Shown piece by piece: positions 1-8,062 of a DNA stretch of 64,000 nt. The stretch is taken from NCBI RefSeq assembly GCF_020735465.1, contig NZ_CP085935.1, forward strand, positions 620,001 to 684,000. Reading direction: 5' to 3'. The stretch's first letter is position 1; each line of letters opens with the position of its first letter. The position numbers and the translations under genes are program-made. This DNA comes from Collinsella stercoris DSM 13279. GTDB lineage: Bacteria > Actinomycetota > Coriobacteriia > Coriobacteriales > Coriobacteriaceae. The notes beneath the pieces were generated by a model. It made no database searches. It saw nothing but the letters and a program-made list of their open reading frames with translations, and was not told the DNA's origin.

Positions 1-421
1 TGACCAGCGACGATGCGGTGAAGAACCTTGCAGGGCGCATCTGCTGGCAGCACAGCGAGCAGATCGCCTCGAGCATGTGGGTCTTGCCGGCGCCGACATC
101 GCCCATGAGCACGAGGCCCTCGCGCCTCTCGAGGAACGAGAGCGAGGGCAGGTCCGCCCGGCCGAAGCCTTCCGGCCAGGAGGCGGATGTCCAGTCGTGG
201 CCGTCGGACGTCTTCGCCTGCGGAAGCGCGCACCTCCTGAGCAGGGATGCCCTCCTCGAGGCATCCCTGCTTGCGCATTCTGCCTCGAGGTATTCGGCAA
301 GGTATTCTACCTGCCTCGGCGTGCCGCGCACGCCCCAGTCGGCGAGGAGCGACTTCGTGAGCGAGCATCTCGCGCCGGCGGCGGCGACGCGCTCGGCAAG
401 GGCCTCAGCGCCGCTTCCCAT
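1..421 (-). CDS. istB: IS21-family helper ATPase IstB (partial, cut by window edge)
   Basis: This is the AAA+ helper ATPase that works with the IstA transposase to choose and activate target DNA. Reading leftward from an ATG at 421, about 140 residues are visible before the window ends. The Walker A motif GDVGAGKTH lies near residues 107-115, preceded by the helical N-terminal region usual for IstB/DnaC-like proteins. The start overlaps the 3' end of istA by 17 bases, the translationally coupled istA-istB arrangement of IS21 elements. Walker B and the C-terminus lie outside the window. The family call is firm; completeness cannot be judged. Confidence 0.85.
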   Translation of the reverse strand, partial: MGSGAEALAERVAAAGARCSLTKSLLADWGVRGTPRQVEYLAEYLEAECASRDASRRASLLRRCALPQAKTSDGHDWTSASWPEGFGRADLPSLSFLERREGLVLMGDVGAGKTHMLEAICSLCCQQMRPARFFTASSLV

Positions 422-1877
422 CGGAGCCCCCCTTCCCCGCGAGGCGGTCGCATGCGGCAAGGTCGACCCCCGCGCCTTCCGCGCCGCCCGAGGCGATCCT
501 CCTCGCAAGCGCGTCGCACGAGGCATCGTCCGGGACCCTGCCCTCTGCGAAGAGGCGCTCCGCGGCCTGGCACGCGGCATCGAAGCCGGACGCGTCCGAT
601 GCCCTCCCCATGGCCCTGGGCGCACGCCTGAGGTCATCCTTCTCCAGCCGGTCCATATGGGAGAGGAGCGCTTCCGGCATGTCCCTGCGTATGACCGACT
701 CGCCGAACGCCCCCGGCCTCGCCACCGGCGCAGGCACGAGCGACGCGGGATTCCTCACGAGCTCTCCCTGCCTCCACGACCTCGGAAGGGATGCCGCATG
801 CCTTCCGTGCATGTCCATGATCTCGACCGTGCGCGCTCCGGCGCCAGCAAGGAGGTCGCGGCTGCGCCAGGCGGGGCCTGCGCAGCAGGAGACGCCGCCC
901 AGCTGTATGTAGCCCCTCTTGTCCGAGCGGACATGCACCCATCTCACGGAGTCGAAGCGCACGCCCGGAAGGGCCATCATCGCCGCGAGGTCCTCGGCGA
1001 AGGCCTTGGGCGCAGGTCCGTGCAGCCTGCTCTCCGCCGCGGCGTTGATCCTCCTGCAGCCGGAGAGCAGCATCGAGTTCAGCGCGTCGAGGCTCGGCAC
1101 GGAGGGCACGGGGACGAGGAGGTTGCGGCGCAGGAACCCCACGGCATTCTCCGCCGATCCCTTCTCGTTTCCGGAATCGGGGTTGCAGAACCTGGCCTCG
1201 AAGCGGTAATGGGCCCTGAGCTGGGAGAAGAGCTTGGACTCCGTCACCCTGCCGAAGAGCATCCGCCCCGCCTCGGTGGCGTTGTCGAGCACGACGAGGC
1301 GCGGCGCGCGCCCCGCCATCTCGAATATCTCGGCGAGCCCCTCGCAGAAGCACTCTGCCTTCTCGCACGTCATCGCGATGCAGAAGCGGGCGTTCGAATG
1401 CGGGAACGTCGCGACGAGGAGCTTCAGCTCGAGCCTCTCGCCTGCGACGGTGGCGGTGAAGGCGCCATAGTCGGCCTGCATGGCGCCCGGCGCCCAGTCG
1501 AGCTCGAGGAAGCCGTCGCGTGGGGACTGCTCCCGCGCGAGCTTCCATTCCCTCACAAAGCGGCACACCGTCGGATAGGATCCCGCGTAGCCCTGCTCGG
1601 CGACGAGCCTGTCGAAGATCTTCTGCGCGCTGTGGCGCTGCTTCCTGGGGACGGAGCGGTCGTCCACGAGCATGCCGACGATAAAATCGGCGTACCTGTC
1701 GATTGCAGGCCTCTTCCTCCTTTCCGCCACGGGCGGCTGCGGGGAGAGGTCCTCCATCCTCGAATACTTGTACACGCTGTTGCGGCACACGCCGAGGGCC
1801 TCCGCCATCTCGGTCGGCCCGGCTCCGTCGGCATCCATCCGTCTGATACATTGTTGTACGTCAGGGGACACGGTCAT
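405..1877 (-). CDS. istA: IS21-family transposase IstA
   Basis: DDE transposase of an IS21-type insertion sequence (490 aa, usual IstA length). An N-terminal helix-turn-helix region (about residues 18-40, PTEMAEALGVCRNSVYKY) is followed by an rve/integrase catalytic core. The catalytic acidic triad is visible: D136 in QADYGAF, D198 in VVLDNAT and E243 in KGSAENAVGF. The C-terminal part is the region expected to bind DNA and IstB. It is followed with a 17-base overlap by istB. The open frame and triad are intact, so the element could be active, but only one end lies in the window. Confidence 0.93.
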   Translation of the reverse strand: MTVSPDVQQCIRRMDADGAGPTEMAEALGVCRNSVYKYSRMEDLSPQPPVAERRKRPAIDRYADFIVGMLVDDRSVPRKQRHSAQKIFDRLVAEQGYAGSYPTVCRFVREWKLAREQSPRDGFLELDWAPGAMQADYGAFTATVAGERLELKLLVATFPHSNARFCIAMTCEKAECFCEGLAEIFEMAGRAPRLVVLDNATEAGRMLFGRVTESKLFSQLRAHYRFEARFCNPDSGNEKGSAENAVGFLRRNLLVPVPSVPSLDALNSMLLSGCRRINAAAESRLHGPAPKAFAEDLAAMMALPGVRFDSVRWVHVRSDKRGYIQLGGVSCCAGPAWRSRDLLAGAGARTVEIMDMHGRHAASLPRSWRQGELVRNPASLVPAPVARPGAFGESVIRRDMPEALLSHMDRLEKDDLRRAPRAMGRASDASGFDAACQAAERLFAEGRVPDDASCDALARRIASGGAEGAGVDLAACDRLAGKGGSDGKRR

Positions 1878-2068
1878 CTTTCCTTTCCTCCTTCTGGCGG
1901 GACGTTCGTCGCCGTCTTGCCCGCCAGAAAGGAATTGTGGGGCATGGCCGTGCCCTCCGGCTCATGTGCGGAGAGACGCCATGCCCCGTGAACGGGATGT
2001 GCAGAAACAGATCATCGGGATGTTCAATTCCTGGTGATATTTCTGGTCACTTCTTATTGAAAGAAAAC
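1878..2068. mobile_element. IS21 element end region upstream of istA (approximate)
   Basis: About 190 bases separate the istA start from the truncated transposase remnant that begins near 2073. IS21 elements carry their terminal inverted repeat and transposase-binding repeats in this leader, so the element end should fall within it, probably between 2035 and 2068 where an AT-rich stretch begins. The other end is off the window, so the terminal repeat cannot be matched and the boundary is an estimate. The abutting gene fragment suggests the IS21 jumped into, or recombined with, an older IS. Confidence 0.4.
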
Positions 2069-2072
2069 AAAC

Positions 2073-2357
2073 GTGCAGGAGCGCGCCGACCGCGAGCTCA
2101 AGCGCCGCAGCCGCGTCGTGCAGGTCTTCCCCGGCAGGGAGCCGTCCATCAGGATGATGGGCGCCGTGTTCTCGGAGATGGACGAGGACTGGGCGGGCCG
2201 CCGCTGGTTCGGCGACGACTCGATCGGCAGGGCCGTCGAGGGCGCCGAGGCCGACGAGCCCGCGCACGCCTACGAGGGCACAGCGGCCGAGCACGCGGCC
2301 AGGATCATCGCGCTCGTGGTGGCCGACAACCCGATCCCCGGCAGGAAGGCGGCGTAG
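2073..2357 (+). pseudogene. IS256/mutator-type transposase, C-terminal remnant
   Basis: An open stretch of about 94 residues matches the end of an IS256-family transposase. Residues around LKRRSRVVQVFPGREPSI align with VKRRSSVVKVFPNADSI of the intact transposase at 52570-53805, that is, just after its catalytic glutamate. Everything upstream, including the DDE acidic residues, is missing, and the remnant abuts the IS21 end. It is not the same IS as the intact copy, because the tails after this motif differ. It ends in a normal stop codon. This is a truncated, non-functional fragment. Confidence 0.75.
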
Positions 2358-2723
2358 CATGCGCTAGAATGACGGCATTCTAGGCGATTCTCGGTTCCTC
2401 GAACAGCCTGCGGCCGCCCCTTTATCGACCTCGCTTACACCAACATTTCCGACGCGATCTGCCAAGAAAAGCTTGAAGCAAGAATCGATAGCATTGCGTT
2501 GTGTCGCGATGATTTGCGCGTCGAGTAAGACGATGTGCTTCTTAGAAATAATGGCAGTTTGAGCTTCTGCATCCCTCTGGGAAGGGACCAAGGCGAGTCA
2601 AATGGTTGAGGAACCCCCACATTTGAACTGCATCTCATTTCTGGCTAAGAGAAATGGGAGGCAGTTTATGTCAATTCGTCCTGTAATCTCCCGGTTCAAT
2701 CGGTGGGCGTTTCCGAATGGGTG
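2358..2723. other. Intergenic stretch, degraded DNA with a hairpin
   Basis: No convincing gene. A 35-codon plus-strand open tail (2421-2528, reading FIDLAYTNISDAICQEKL then on to a TAA) has protein-like composition but no start and no family I recognise; it may be the end of a decayed gene. An imperfect hairpin (2626-2666, arms beginning AACTGC and ending GCAGTT) lies further right. Confidence 0.35.
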
Positions 2724-2809
2724 CGCCATCTCAGAAAGGGGACAGGCACCTTTCTGAGATGGCGAGGGCCCTCCGGTGCGATCCGATTTGGACGCGCCGG
2801 AGGGCCCTC
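2724..2809 (-). terminator. Two consecutive perfect hairpins 3' of the glycan-export ABC genes
   Basis: Two perfect inverted repeats stand just downstream of the minus-strand ATPase gene. Arms 2764-2776 and 2797-2809 (13 bp, GAGGGCCCTCCGG) enclose a 20-base loop; arms 2724-2739 and 2749-2764 (16 bp, CGCCATCTCAGAAAGG) enclose a 9-base loop. Neither is followed by a clear T-run on the minus strand, so termination is plausible by position and stem strength rather than by a canonical signature. Confidence 0.5.
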
Positions 2810-2831
2810 TGCTCGATATCTGCGTGCGCGC

Positions 2832-3587
2832 TTACGCGAATTGCGCGCGGTAGGCGTCGCAGACCTCGCGGACGGGACCGTCCATGCGCAGGTCGCCCTT
2901 CTCGATCCACACGGCGCGCGTGCAGATGCGTTCCACCTGCTCGATTGAATGGCTTACGAACAGCACCGTGACGTTTCCATTGTCGATGAAGCTCTGGATC
3001 CGGCGCTCGCACTTCTCCTGGAAGAACACGTCGCCCACGGAGAGCGTCTCGTCCACGATGAGGATATCGGGCTCAGTGATGGTCGCGATGGCGAAGGCGA
3101 TGCGCGCGACCATGCCCGAGGAAAAGTTCTTCATGGGCATGTCGACGAAGTCCGGCAACTCTGCAAAGTCGACGATCTCCTGGAAGTGCTCATCGATGAA
3201 CTTCTCGGTGTATCCGAGCAGCGCGCCGTTGAGGTAAATGTTCTCGCGCGCGGTGAGCTCCAGGTCAAAGCCCGCGCCGAGCTCGATGAGCGGCGCGATG
3301 TTGCCCCGCACGACGCATTCGCCCTCGCTCGCCTCGAGAACGCCCGCGATGACTTTAAGCATGGTGGATTTGCCGGAGCCGTTCGTTCCCACCAAGCCCA
3401 CGACTTCGCCGGGCTTTACCTTAAAGGAGATGTGCTTGAGCGCGCGGAACTCGTTGAAGAACAGCTCGTGTTTCATGAGCTTAATGAAGTACTCTTTGAG
3501 GCTGTTGAGCTGCTCGGATGCCATATTGAAGATCATCGTTACGTCGTTGACCTCGATGGCGTATTCAGAAGAGTTGTTGGTAGCCAT
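2832..3587 (-). CDS. Glycan-export ABC transporter ATP-binding protein (TagH/Wzt type)
   Basis: Cytoplasmic ATPase that powers export of a finished or lipid-linked cell-surface polysaccharide with the permease just upstream (251 aa). Walker A GTNGSGKST is at residues 67-75, the signature FSSGM at 155-159 and Walker B DILIVDE at 174-180. The stretch before Walker A (ELFFNEFRALKHISF) is typical of the TagH/Wzt subfamily. There is no C-terminal carbohydrate-binding extension of the kind some Wzt proteins carry, which suggests a polymer exported without chain-end recognition. ATG at 3587 was chosen because the frame upstream of it overlaps the spacer and permease gene and is not protein-like. It shares a strand with the permease 89 bases away, presumably one operon. 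Confidence 0.9.
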   Translation of the reverse strand: MATNNSSEYAIEVNDVTMIFNMASEQLNSLKEYFIKLMKHELFFNEFRALKHISFKVKPGEVVGLVGTNGSGKSTMLKVIAGVLEASEGECVVRGNIAPLIELGAGFDLELTARENIYLNGALLGYTEKFIDEHFQEIVDFAELPDFVDMPMKNFSSGMVARIAFAIATITEPDILIVDETLSVGDVFFQEKCERRIQSFIDNGNVTVLFVSHSIEQVERICTRAVWIEKGDLRMDGPVREVCDAYRAQFA

Positions 3588-3676
3588 GGTGACCCTTTGG
3601 GTAGTTACGGTTGACGGATGTTGTCGTCGCGGTGCAGGTTGTCGCAAGTCGCGGTGATGGTGGGGGCGGGAGGGGT

Positions 3677-4504
3677 CTAGACGTACAGGATGAATTTGTG
3701 CTGGGTCTTGCGGAACACGATGATGCCAAGAGCGAGCATGGCGAGGGACCAGATGGCGCACAGCGCGATGATTTCGGGCGAGGGGCTCTGGTTCCACAGG
3801 AAGATGTCGCGCATGAAGGTCACGAAGCCGTACATGGGGTTCGCCTTGACGATGCCGATAACCCACAAGGGGGCACCCTTGTCGATGAGCAGCTGGAAGT
3901 CCCAGAACAAGGGCGTGAGGTAGGTCCACGCGGTGAGGATGACGCTCCACAGGTGGATGACGTCGCGGAAGAACACGGCGAGCGAACCGATAACAAGGCC
4001 GATGCCGATGCAGAAGACGATGAGCAGGGCAAGGCAGACGGGCAGCCAGATGAGATGCCAAGTGGGCATAACGCGAAACCACAACATGACGATGGCGACC
4101 GCGACGAGCGAGAAGGCGAAGTTGACGAGCGCAAAGAGGACCTTTTGCACGGGGAAAACGAACCGGGAGATCTTGACCTTTTTGAGGAGGGGTGCGGCGT
4201 CAAGGAAGGACGTGAGCGCGGCGCTGGTGGAGTCGGACATGAATGAGAACGTGATGTTGCCCAAGATGAGGTAGAGCGGGAAGTTCTCGATGCCGTTGCT
4301 AAAGAGGAACGAGAACACGATGCTCATGACGACCATCATGAGCAGGGGGTTGAGCACCGACCAGACGACGCCGAGAACCGAGCGGCGATACTTGAGTTTG
4401 AAGTCCTTGGTGACGAGCTGCTTGAGAATGAAGCGGTTTTTATCACGCTCGGTTTTCGCGTAAGGCGAGACAGATGCGCTGGAGGTTGTTGCAGTGTCGG
4501 CCAC
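3677..4504 (-). CDS. Glycan-export ABC-2 permease (TagG/Wzm type)
   Basis: Membrane component of the polysaccharide exporter (275 aa). It is an ABC-2 permease with about six membrane helices: after a cytoplasmic N-terminus and the amphipathic KLKYRRSVLGVVWSVLNPLL region, hydrophobic segments fall near residues 48-70, 78-98, 120-142, 148-172, 180-200 and 245-265. FFRDVIHLWSVIL and YLTPLFWD are hallmark stretches of this family. It is the first gene of a two-gene minus-strand operon with its ATPase. Substrate is not shown by sequence; the surrounding rhamnose and glycosyltransferase genes point to a rhamnose-containing wall polymer. Confidence 0.9.
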   Translation of the reverse strand: MADTATTSSASVSPYAKTERDKNRFILKQLVTKDFKLKYRRSVLGVVWSVLNPLLMMVVMSIVFSFLFSNGIENFPLYLILGNITFSFMSDSTSAALTSFLDAAPLLKKVKISRFVFPVQKVLFALVNFAFSLVAVAIVMLWFRVMPTWHLIWLPVCLALLIVFCIGIGLVIGSLAVFFRDVIHLWSVILTAWTYLTPLFWDFQLLIDKGAPLWVIGIVKANPMYGFVTFMRDIFLWNQSPSPEIIALCAIWSLAMLALGIIVFRKTQHKFILYV

Positions 4505-4718
4505 GAGCAGTGCTCCTCAGTAGAAGTATTAGATGAGCCCCCATTTTAGCATGCGACCTATATGGGCACGGTTTCTGCATGGGATGGAGATGATAAGCAC
4601 CGAAGGCTAGGAATATGTGGTCGGTAGCCAATCCGCGCGAGTAACCGAGGACACAGATTTGTATAGTTGTGGTGTTATCATGAAATACGATTCATGATTC
4701 ATTGAGAGAGGGGTCCAC

Positions 4719-7700
4719 GTGAGACGGTCCATAGTTCTCAAGGCGGCTATTTTGTTGATTGCCATTGGCACATCGTTTTCAATCCCTCAAGTAGGCTATT
4801 CGGAGGATGTTGAAGGATTGGCCGCAGAGGACTTGTCAACCGAGCCATCCTCTTCAAACACTTGCGAGGATCCTGCCTTCGCCGCTGCGAGCGAATCGAG
4901 AGTTGCCTATGAGCTCAACTACCAAGACGTTTTTGCGAGTGAAAAAGGTCTCGCCATTCGTTTGGGCGGTTGGGATCCCGCTGCGCAAACGTTTGTAGTA
5001 GATTCCACATGGACCAAAACGCTCGAAAGGGCGCAGAGTGATGGACGACGTCACGTCGTGTACTGTGATTTTTTTACTGACGTTTCGTTGGCGCAATCGC
5101 AAATTGATGGCATGTTGCGTGCTCTGAGCTCCACGACCCTCGACTGCCCTCTGTTCCTTAGCTTGTCTGATGAGGCTCACACGTCGCAGCAGCTCAGTGT
5201 TTTAACGTCTGCTTTGGATAATTTCCAGGAGCAGGGTTATCTCGTTGGCGTAATGGCTCGCTCTTCTTGGTGGGAAGATCTACCCGACAATTCTTTGGCG
5301 AACGGCGTGCTAGTCTGGTCTGAGCAAGATGGATATTCCGACATTCCGCACATCAAGGATTATGGAGGAATTGAAGGCGAGTCTTCTGAATCCGCGCTTG
5401 ATTCCGATGGCGAGGACTTGCCCTCAGATTCTGGACCTTTCGACTCTGCTGTTGAAGGCGATGTGCCATCCAGCCTTTCTACCGAAGGCTCTTTGCAGCT
5501 TGGCTTTCGCGTTCATTGTTCTAATGTGGGTTGGATGGACCCGGTTGGTTCTGGGGATATTGGGGGAGACCTTGAGAGAGAACATCCTGTTGAAGCTATT
5601 GAATTTGACACATCCGATCAACTGATAAAAAACAGCCTTCGTATTACCACGCATGTTGCGGAGAAAGGGTGGGCCTCTGCCGTAACCGGAGAACAGATGG
5701 CTGGCTCAACGGGGCAGTCTTTACCAATGCAGGCGATTTCAATTGAACTTGCGGGGAATTTGGCGTCAACCCACGATGTCTATTACCGGGTGTTTGTCGA
5801 TGGTGTTGGTTGGATGGGCCTAGCCAAGAACGGAGAATATGCGGGAACGCAGGGCAAGGCAAAATCAATTCTGGGCATTCAGGTCTTTCTCCAAGAATCG
5901 GACGATGCTGCGCCGGTTGTTTCTGCCCCTGCTGTAGATGAGGCTTTCCAGTGCGTTCCGGCAGCGGTTTCGTATGCTGCCCATGTGACAAACTTGGGTT
6001 GGCTTGCAACCGCTTCCAACGGTGCGACCGCGGGCACTGTTGGTAAAGCGCTCTCTTTGCAAGCCATCTCGTTTAAGCTGGCTCAGTTGCTTCCTAACGA
6101 GTCGGGAGCCATTGAAGGAGACGCTCATGTTTCGGAAATTGGATGGCAAGGTTGGCGGACCGGCCAAATTGGAACGACGGGCAGGAATCTACCCATTGAA
6201 GCTGTCAGGTTTCGGTTGTCAGGAAATGCATCCGACGTCTATGATGTGTATTACCGTTTGCATGTTTCCGATATCGGCTGGATGGGCTGGGCTAAGAACG
6301 GGGAGCCTGCCGGCACGCAGGGGTATGCTAAAAGCGCAGAAGCCATTCAGCTTGTTTTAGTGCAAAAGGACGGTCGGGCGCCTGATTCTTCTGATTCCGC
6401 AACTGAGGATGCCTTTAGAAAGAAGCCGCTTGGAATTAGCTATCAGGCTCACGTATCTAATATTGGATGGACAGGATATGTTTCTGACGGGAATACCGTT
6501 GGAACAACTGGGCGCGCTTTGCCTATGGAGGCCGTAAAGGCTTCACTTACCAATCTTGGAGAAGATGAGGAGGGCTGTATTCGGTTATCTGCCCACGTTT
6601 CTGAGATTGGCTGGATGGATTGGGCAACTGGGACAGCGGGAACAACCGGCCAGCATAAATCCATGGAGGCCATAAAGGCAAAGCTCGATGGAAATATTGC
6701 CACGCATTATGATTTGTATTATCGCGTGCACTGTGCGGGGTTTGGATGGCTTGGTTGGACTAAAAACGGCGGAGAGGCAGGGACGTCAGGGTTGTCCTGC
6801 CCCATCGAGGCTCTTCAGATCAGGCTAGTCAAGAAGGGCGCTCCTGCCCCCAACGAAGGGACTGCATTTATCTCCGCTCCTGTTGGCTTGATTTCTGCAA
6901 GTATCGCAGGATCATGGCAGCCTACTGTGACATTTGGCGCAGTTGCGGGGACTACTGGACAGGGAAGGTCTTTAGATGGCTTTAAGCTAAGCATTGATTC
7001 TGCGGTTGACGGGTCGGTCTCATATCGAGCCCATTGTGCAAACATCGGTTGGCAAAACTATGTTGAAGAGGGTTCTGTTGCTGGAGGCGCGGGGTCGGGC
7101 AACGCACTGCAGGCAATTCAGATTTCCCTTACGGGCGACCTTTCTAAGCTGTTTGACATCTGGTATCGGGTTCATGTTGATGACATTGGTTGGCTCGCTT
7201 GGGCATCTAATGGAATGACTGCCGGAACTACCTCATGCGCCTTGAATATTCAGGCCATTCAGGTTGTTGTAAGGGCGAAGGGGAGTTCGGCTCCTGGTGC
7301 AACGAGCGGATCAAGCTATGTCAATAAAGCAGCGCTGCCGTATGTGGGTTTCCAGAATCCGTCAGGATATCCGCAAGTGAGCAACAAGACGGTCAAGTTG
7401 CCAAGCTATTGTCATGGCGAATTTACATATGTCACTCCTTCCCGTATTCCATTCAATGCGACGCGTCAACAATGTGTTGAGGCGTTTATCGGAAGGGCGG
7501 TCGAGTATCTCGGCACGAGGTACATAGAGCCATATTCAACTGCTCCCGGTGGGGCTGTCGATTGCTCTGGTCTCGTCCTGCAGTGCCTTTACGCTACGGG
7601 TATGGATATGGGTTGGTACAATCCATACAACCATCGCTGGTTGCCCGAACAGACCTATAATTCCATGAATTGGTACAGGAACAACACTTTCAAGCCTGTG

Positions 7701-7868
7701 AGCGTGTCAAATATGATTCGAGGAGACGTTGTCTATTACAGTGGTCATATTGCCATCTATTTGGGCAACGGGCAGATTATAGATTCTTGGCCGCGTATTG
7801 GCGTTACGATTCGGAGCCTATATGCTCCAGGAACCCCTATAGGAGCCGGGCGACCTTATGTTTCTTGA
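4719..7868 (+). CDS. Secreted ChW-repeat protein with C-terminal NlpC/P60 peptidase domain
   Basis: Large exported protein (1049 aa). A signal peptide occupies about residues 1-28. Residues 60-225 resemble a divergent TIM-barrel, glycoside hydrolase 25-like region (GVMARSSWWEDL, GVLVWSEQ), without clear catalytic acids. Twelve ChW repeats follow (about 255-885), arranged as four triplets of two AHVxxIGW-type units and one YYRVHVxxxGWxGWAKNG-type unit. The C-terminal 130 residues form an NlpC/P60 cysteine peptidase with nucleophile C949 (VDCSGL) and H1010 (GHIAIYLG). Likely role: wall or glycan binding by the repeats and cutting of peptidoglycan stem peptides. The GTG at 4719 has a good ribosome site (GAGAGAGGGG) about six bases upstream. 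It is convergent with the next ChW gene. Confidence 0.85.
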   Translation: MRRSIVLKAAILLIAIGTSFSIPQVGYSEDVEGLAAEDLSTEPSSSNTCEDPAFAAASESRVAYELNYQDVFASEKGLAIRLGGWDPAAQTFVVDSTWTKTLERAQSDGRRHVVYCDFFTDVSLAQSQIDGMLRALSSTTLDCPLFLSLSDEAHTSQQLSVLTSALDNFQEQGYLVGVMARSSWWEDLPDNSLANGVLVWSEQDGYSDIPHIKDYGGIEGESSESALDSDGEDLPSDSGPFDSAVEGDVPSSLSTEGSLQLGFRVHCSNVGWMDPVGSGDIGGDLEREHPVEAIEFDTSDQLIKNSLRITTHVAEKGWASAVTGEQMAGSTGQSLPMQAISIELAGNLASTHDVYYRVFVDGVGWMGLAKNGEYAGTQGKAKSILGIQVFLQESDDAAPVVSAPAVDEAFQCVPAAVSYAAHVTNLGWLATASNGATAGTVGKALSLQAISFKLAQLLPNESGAIEGDAHVSEIGWQGWRTGQIGTTGRNLPIEAVRFRLSGNASDVYDVYYRLHVSDIGWMGWAKNGEPAGTQGYAKSAEAIQLVLVQKDGRAPDSSDSATEDAFRKKPLGISYQAHVSNIGWTGYVSDGNTVGTTGRALPMEAVKASLTNLGEDEEGCIRLSAHVSEIGWMDWATGTAGTTGQHKSMEAIKAKLDGNIATHYDLYYRVHCAGFGWLGWTKNGGEAGTSGLSCPIEALQIRLVKKGAPAPNEGTAFISAPVGLISASIAGSWQPTVTFGAVAGTTGQGRSLDGFKLSIDSAVDGSVSYRAHCANIGWQNYVEEGSVAGGAGSGNALQAIQISLTGDLSKLFDIWYRVHVDDIGWLAWASNGMTAGTTSCALNIQAIQVVVRAKGSSAPGATSGSSYVNKAALPYVGFQNPSGYPQVSNKTVKLPSYCHGEFTYVTPSRIPFNATRQQCVEAFIGRAVEYLGTRYIEPYSTAPGGAVDCSGLVLQCLYATGMDMGWYNPYNHRWLPEQTYNSMNWYRNNTFKPVSVSNMIRGDVVYYSGHIAIYLGNGQIIDSWPRIGVTIRSLYAPGTPIGAGRPYVS

Positions 7869-7925
7869 TGTACAGCCCGACTAGATTGTCTTAAGGACTA
7901 GAGGATAGACGCCGTGCCGCATTCT

Positions 7926-7951
7926 GGGCCGTCTGCGTAAGTGGGCGGCCC
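7926..7951 (+). terminator. Terminator of the 4719-7868 gene
   Basis: The inverted repeat GGGCCG/CGGCCC lies about 58 bases after the stop codon and is followed by the pyrimidine-rich run TTCCTCTATCTTT. The short stem makes it moderately supported. Confidence 0.5.
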
Positions 7952-7998
7952 TTCCTCTATCTTTAAAACTTTGCGACGGTTATGCTCTAGGACAAAAT

Positions 7999-8035
7999 GA
8001 CGGGTGGTCGATCCAAGACAAATCGACCACCCGTC
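7999..8035 (-). terminator. Terminator between convergent ChW genes
   Basis: Perfect 14-bp arms (7999-8012 and 8022-8035, GACGGGTGGTCGAT) enclose a 9-base loop. On the minus strand the stem is followed by ATTTTGT, so it best serves the minus-strand gene ending at 8063, but it could stop transcription from both sides. Confidence 0.75.
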
Positions 8036-8062
8036 CCTATTTCAAAACGTCTAGAGTTTCGA

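Noticed and set aside
3588..4082. N-terminal extension of the glycan-export ATPase (frame open to 4082)
   Set aside because: The extension overlaps the permease gene in another frame and reads as Arg/His/Pro-rich noise; the ATG at 3587 fits the family.
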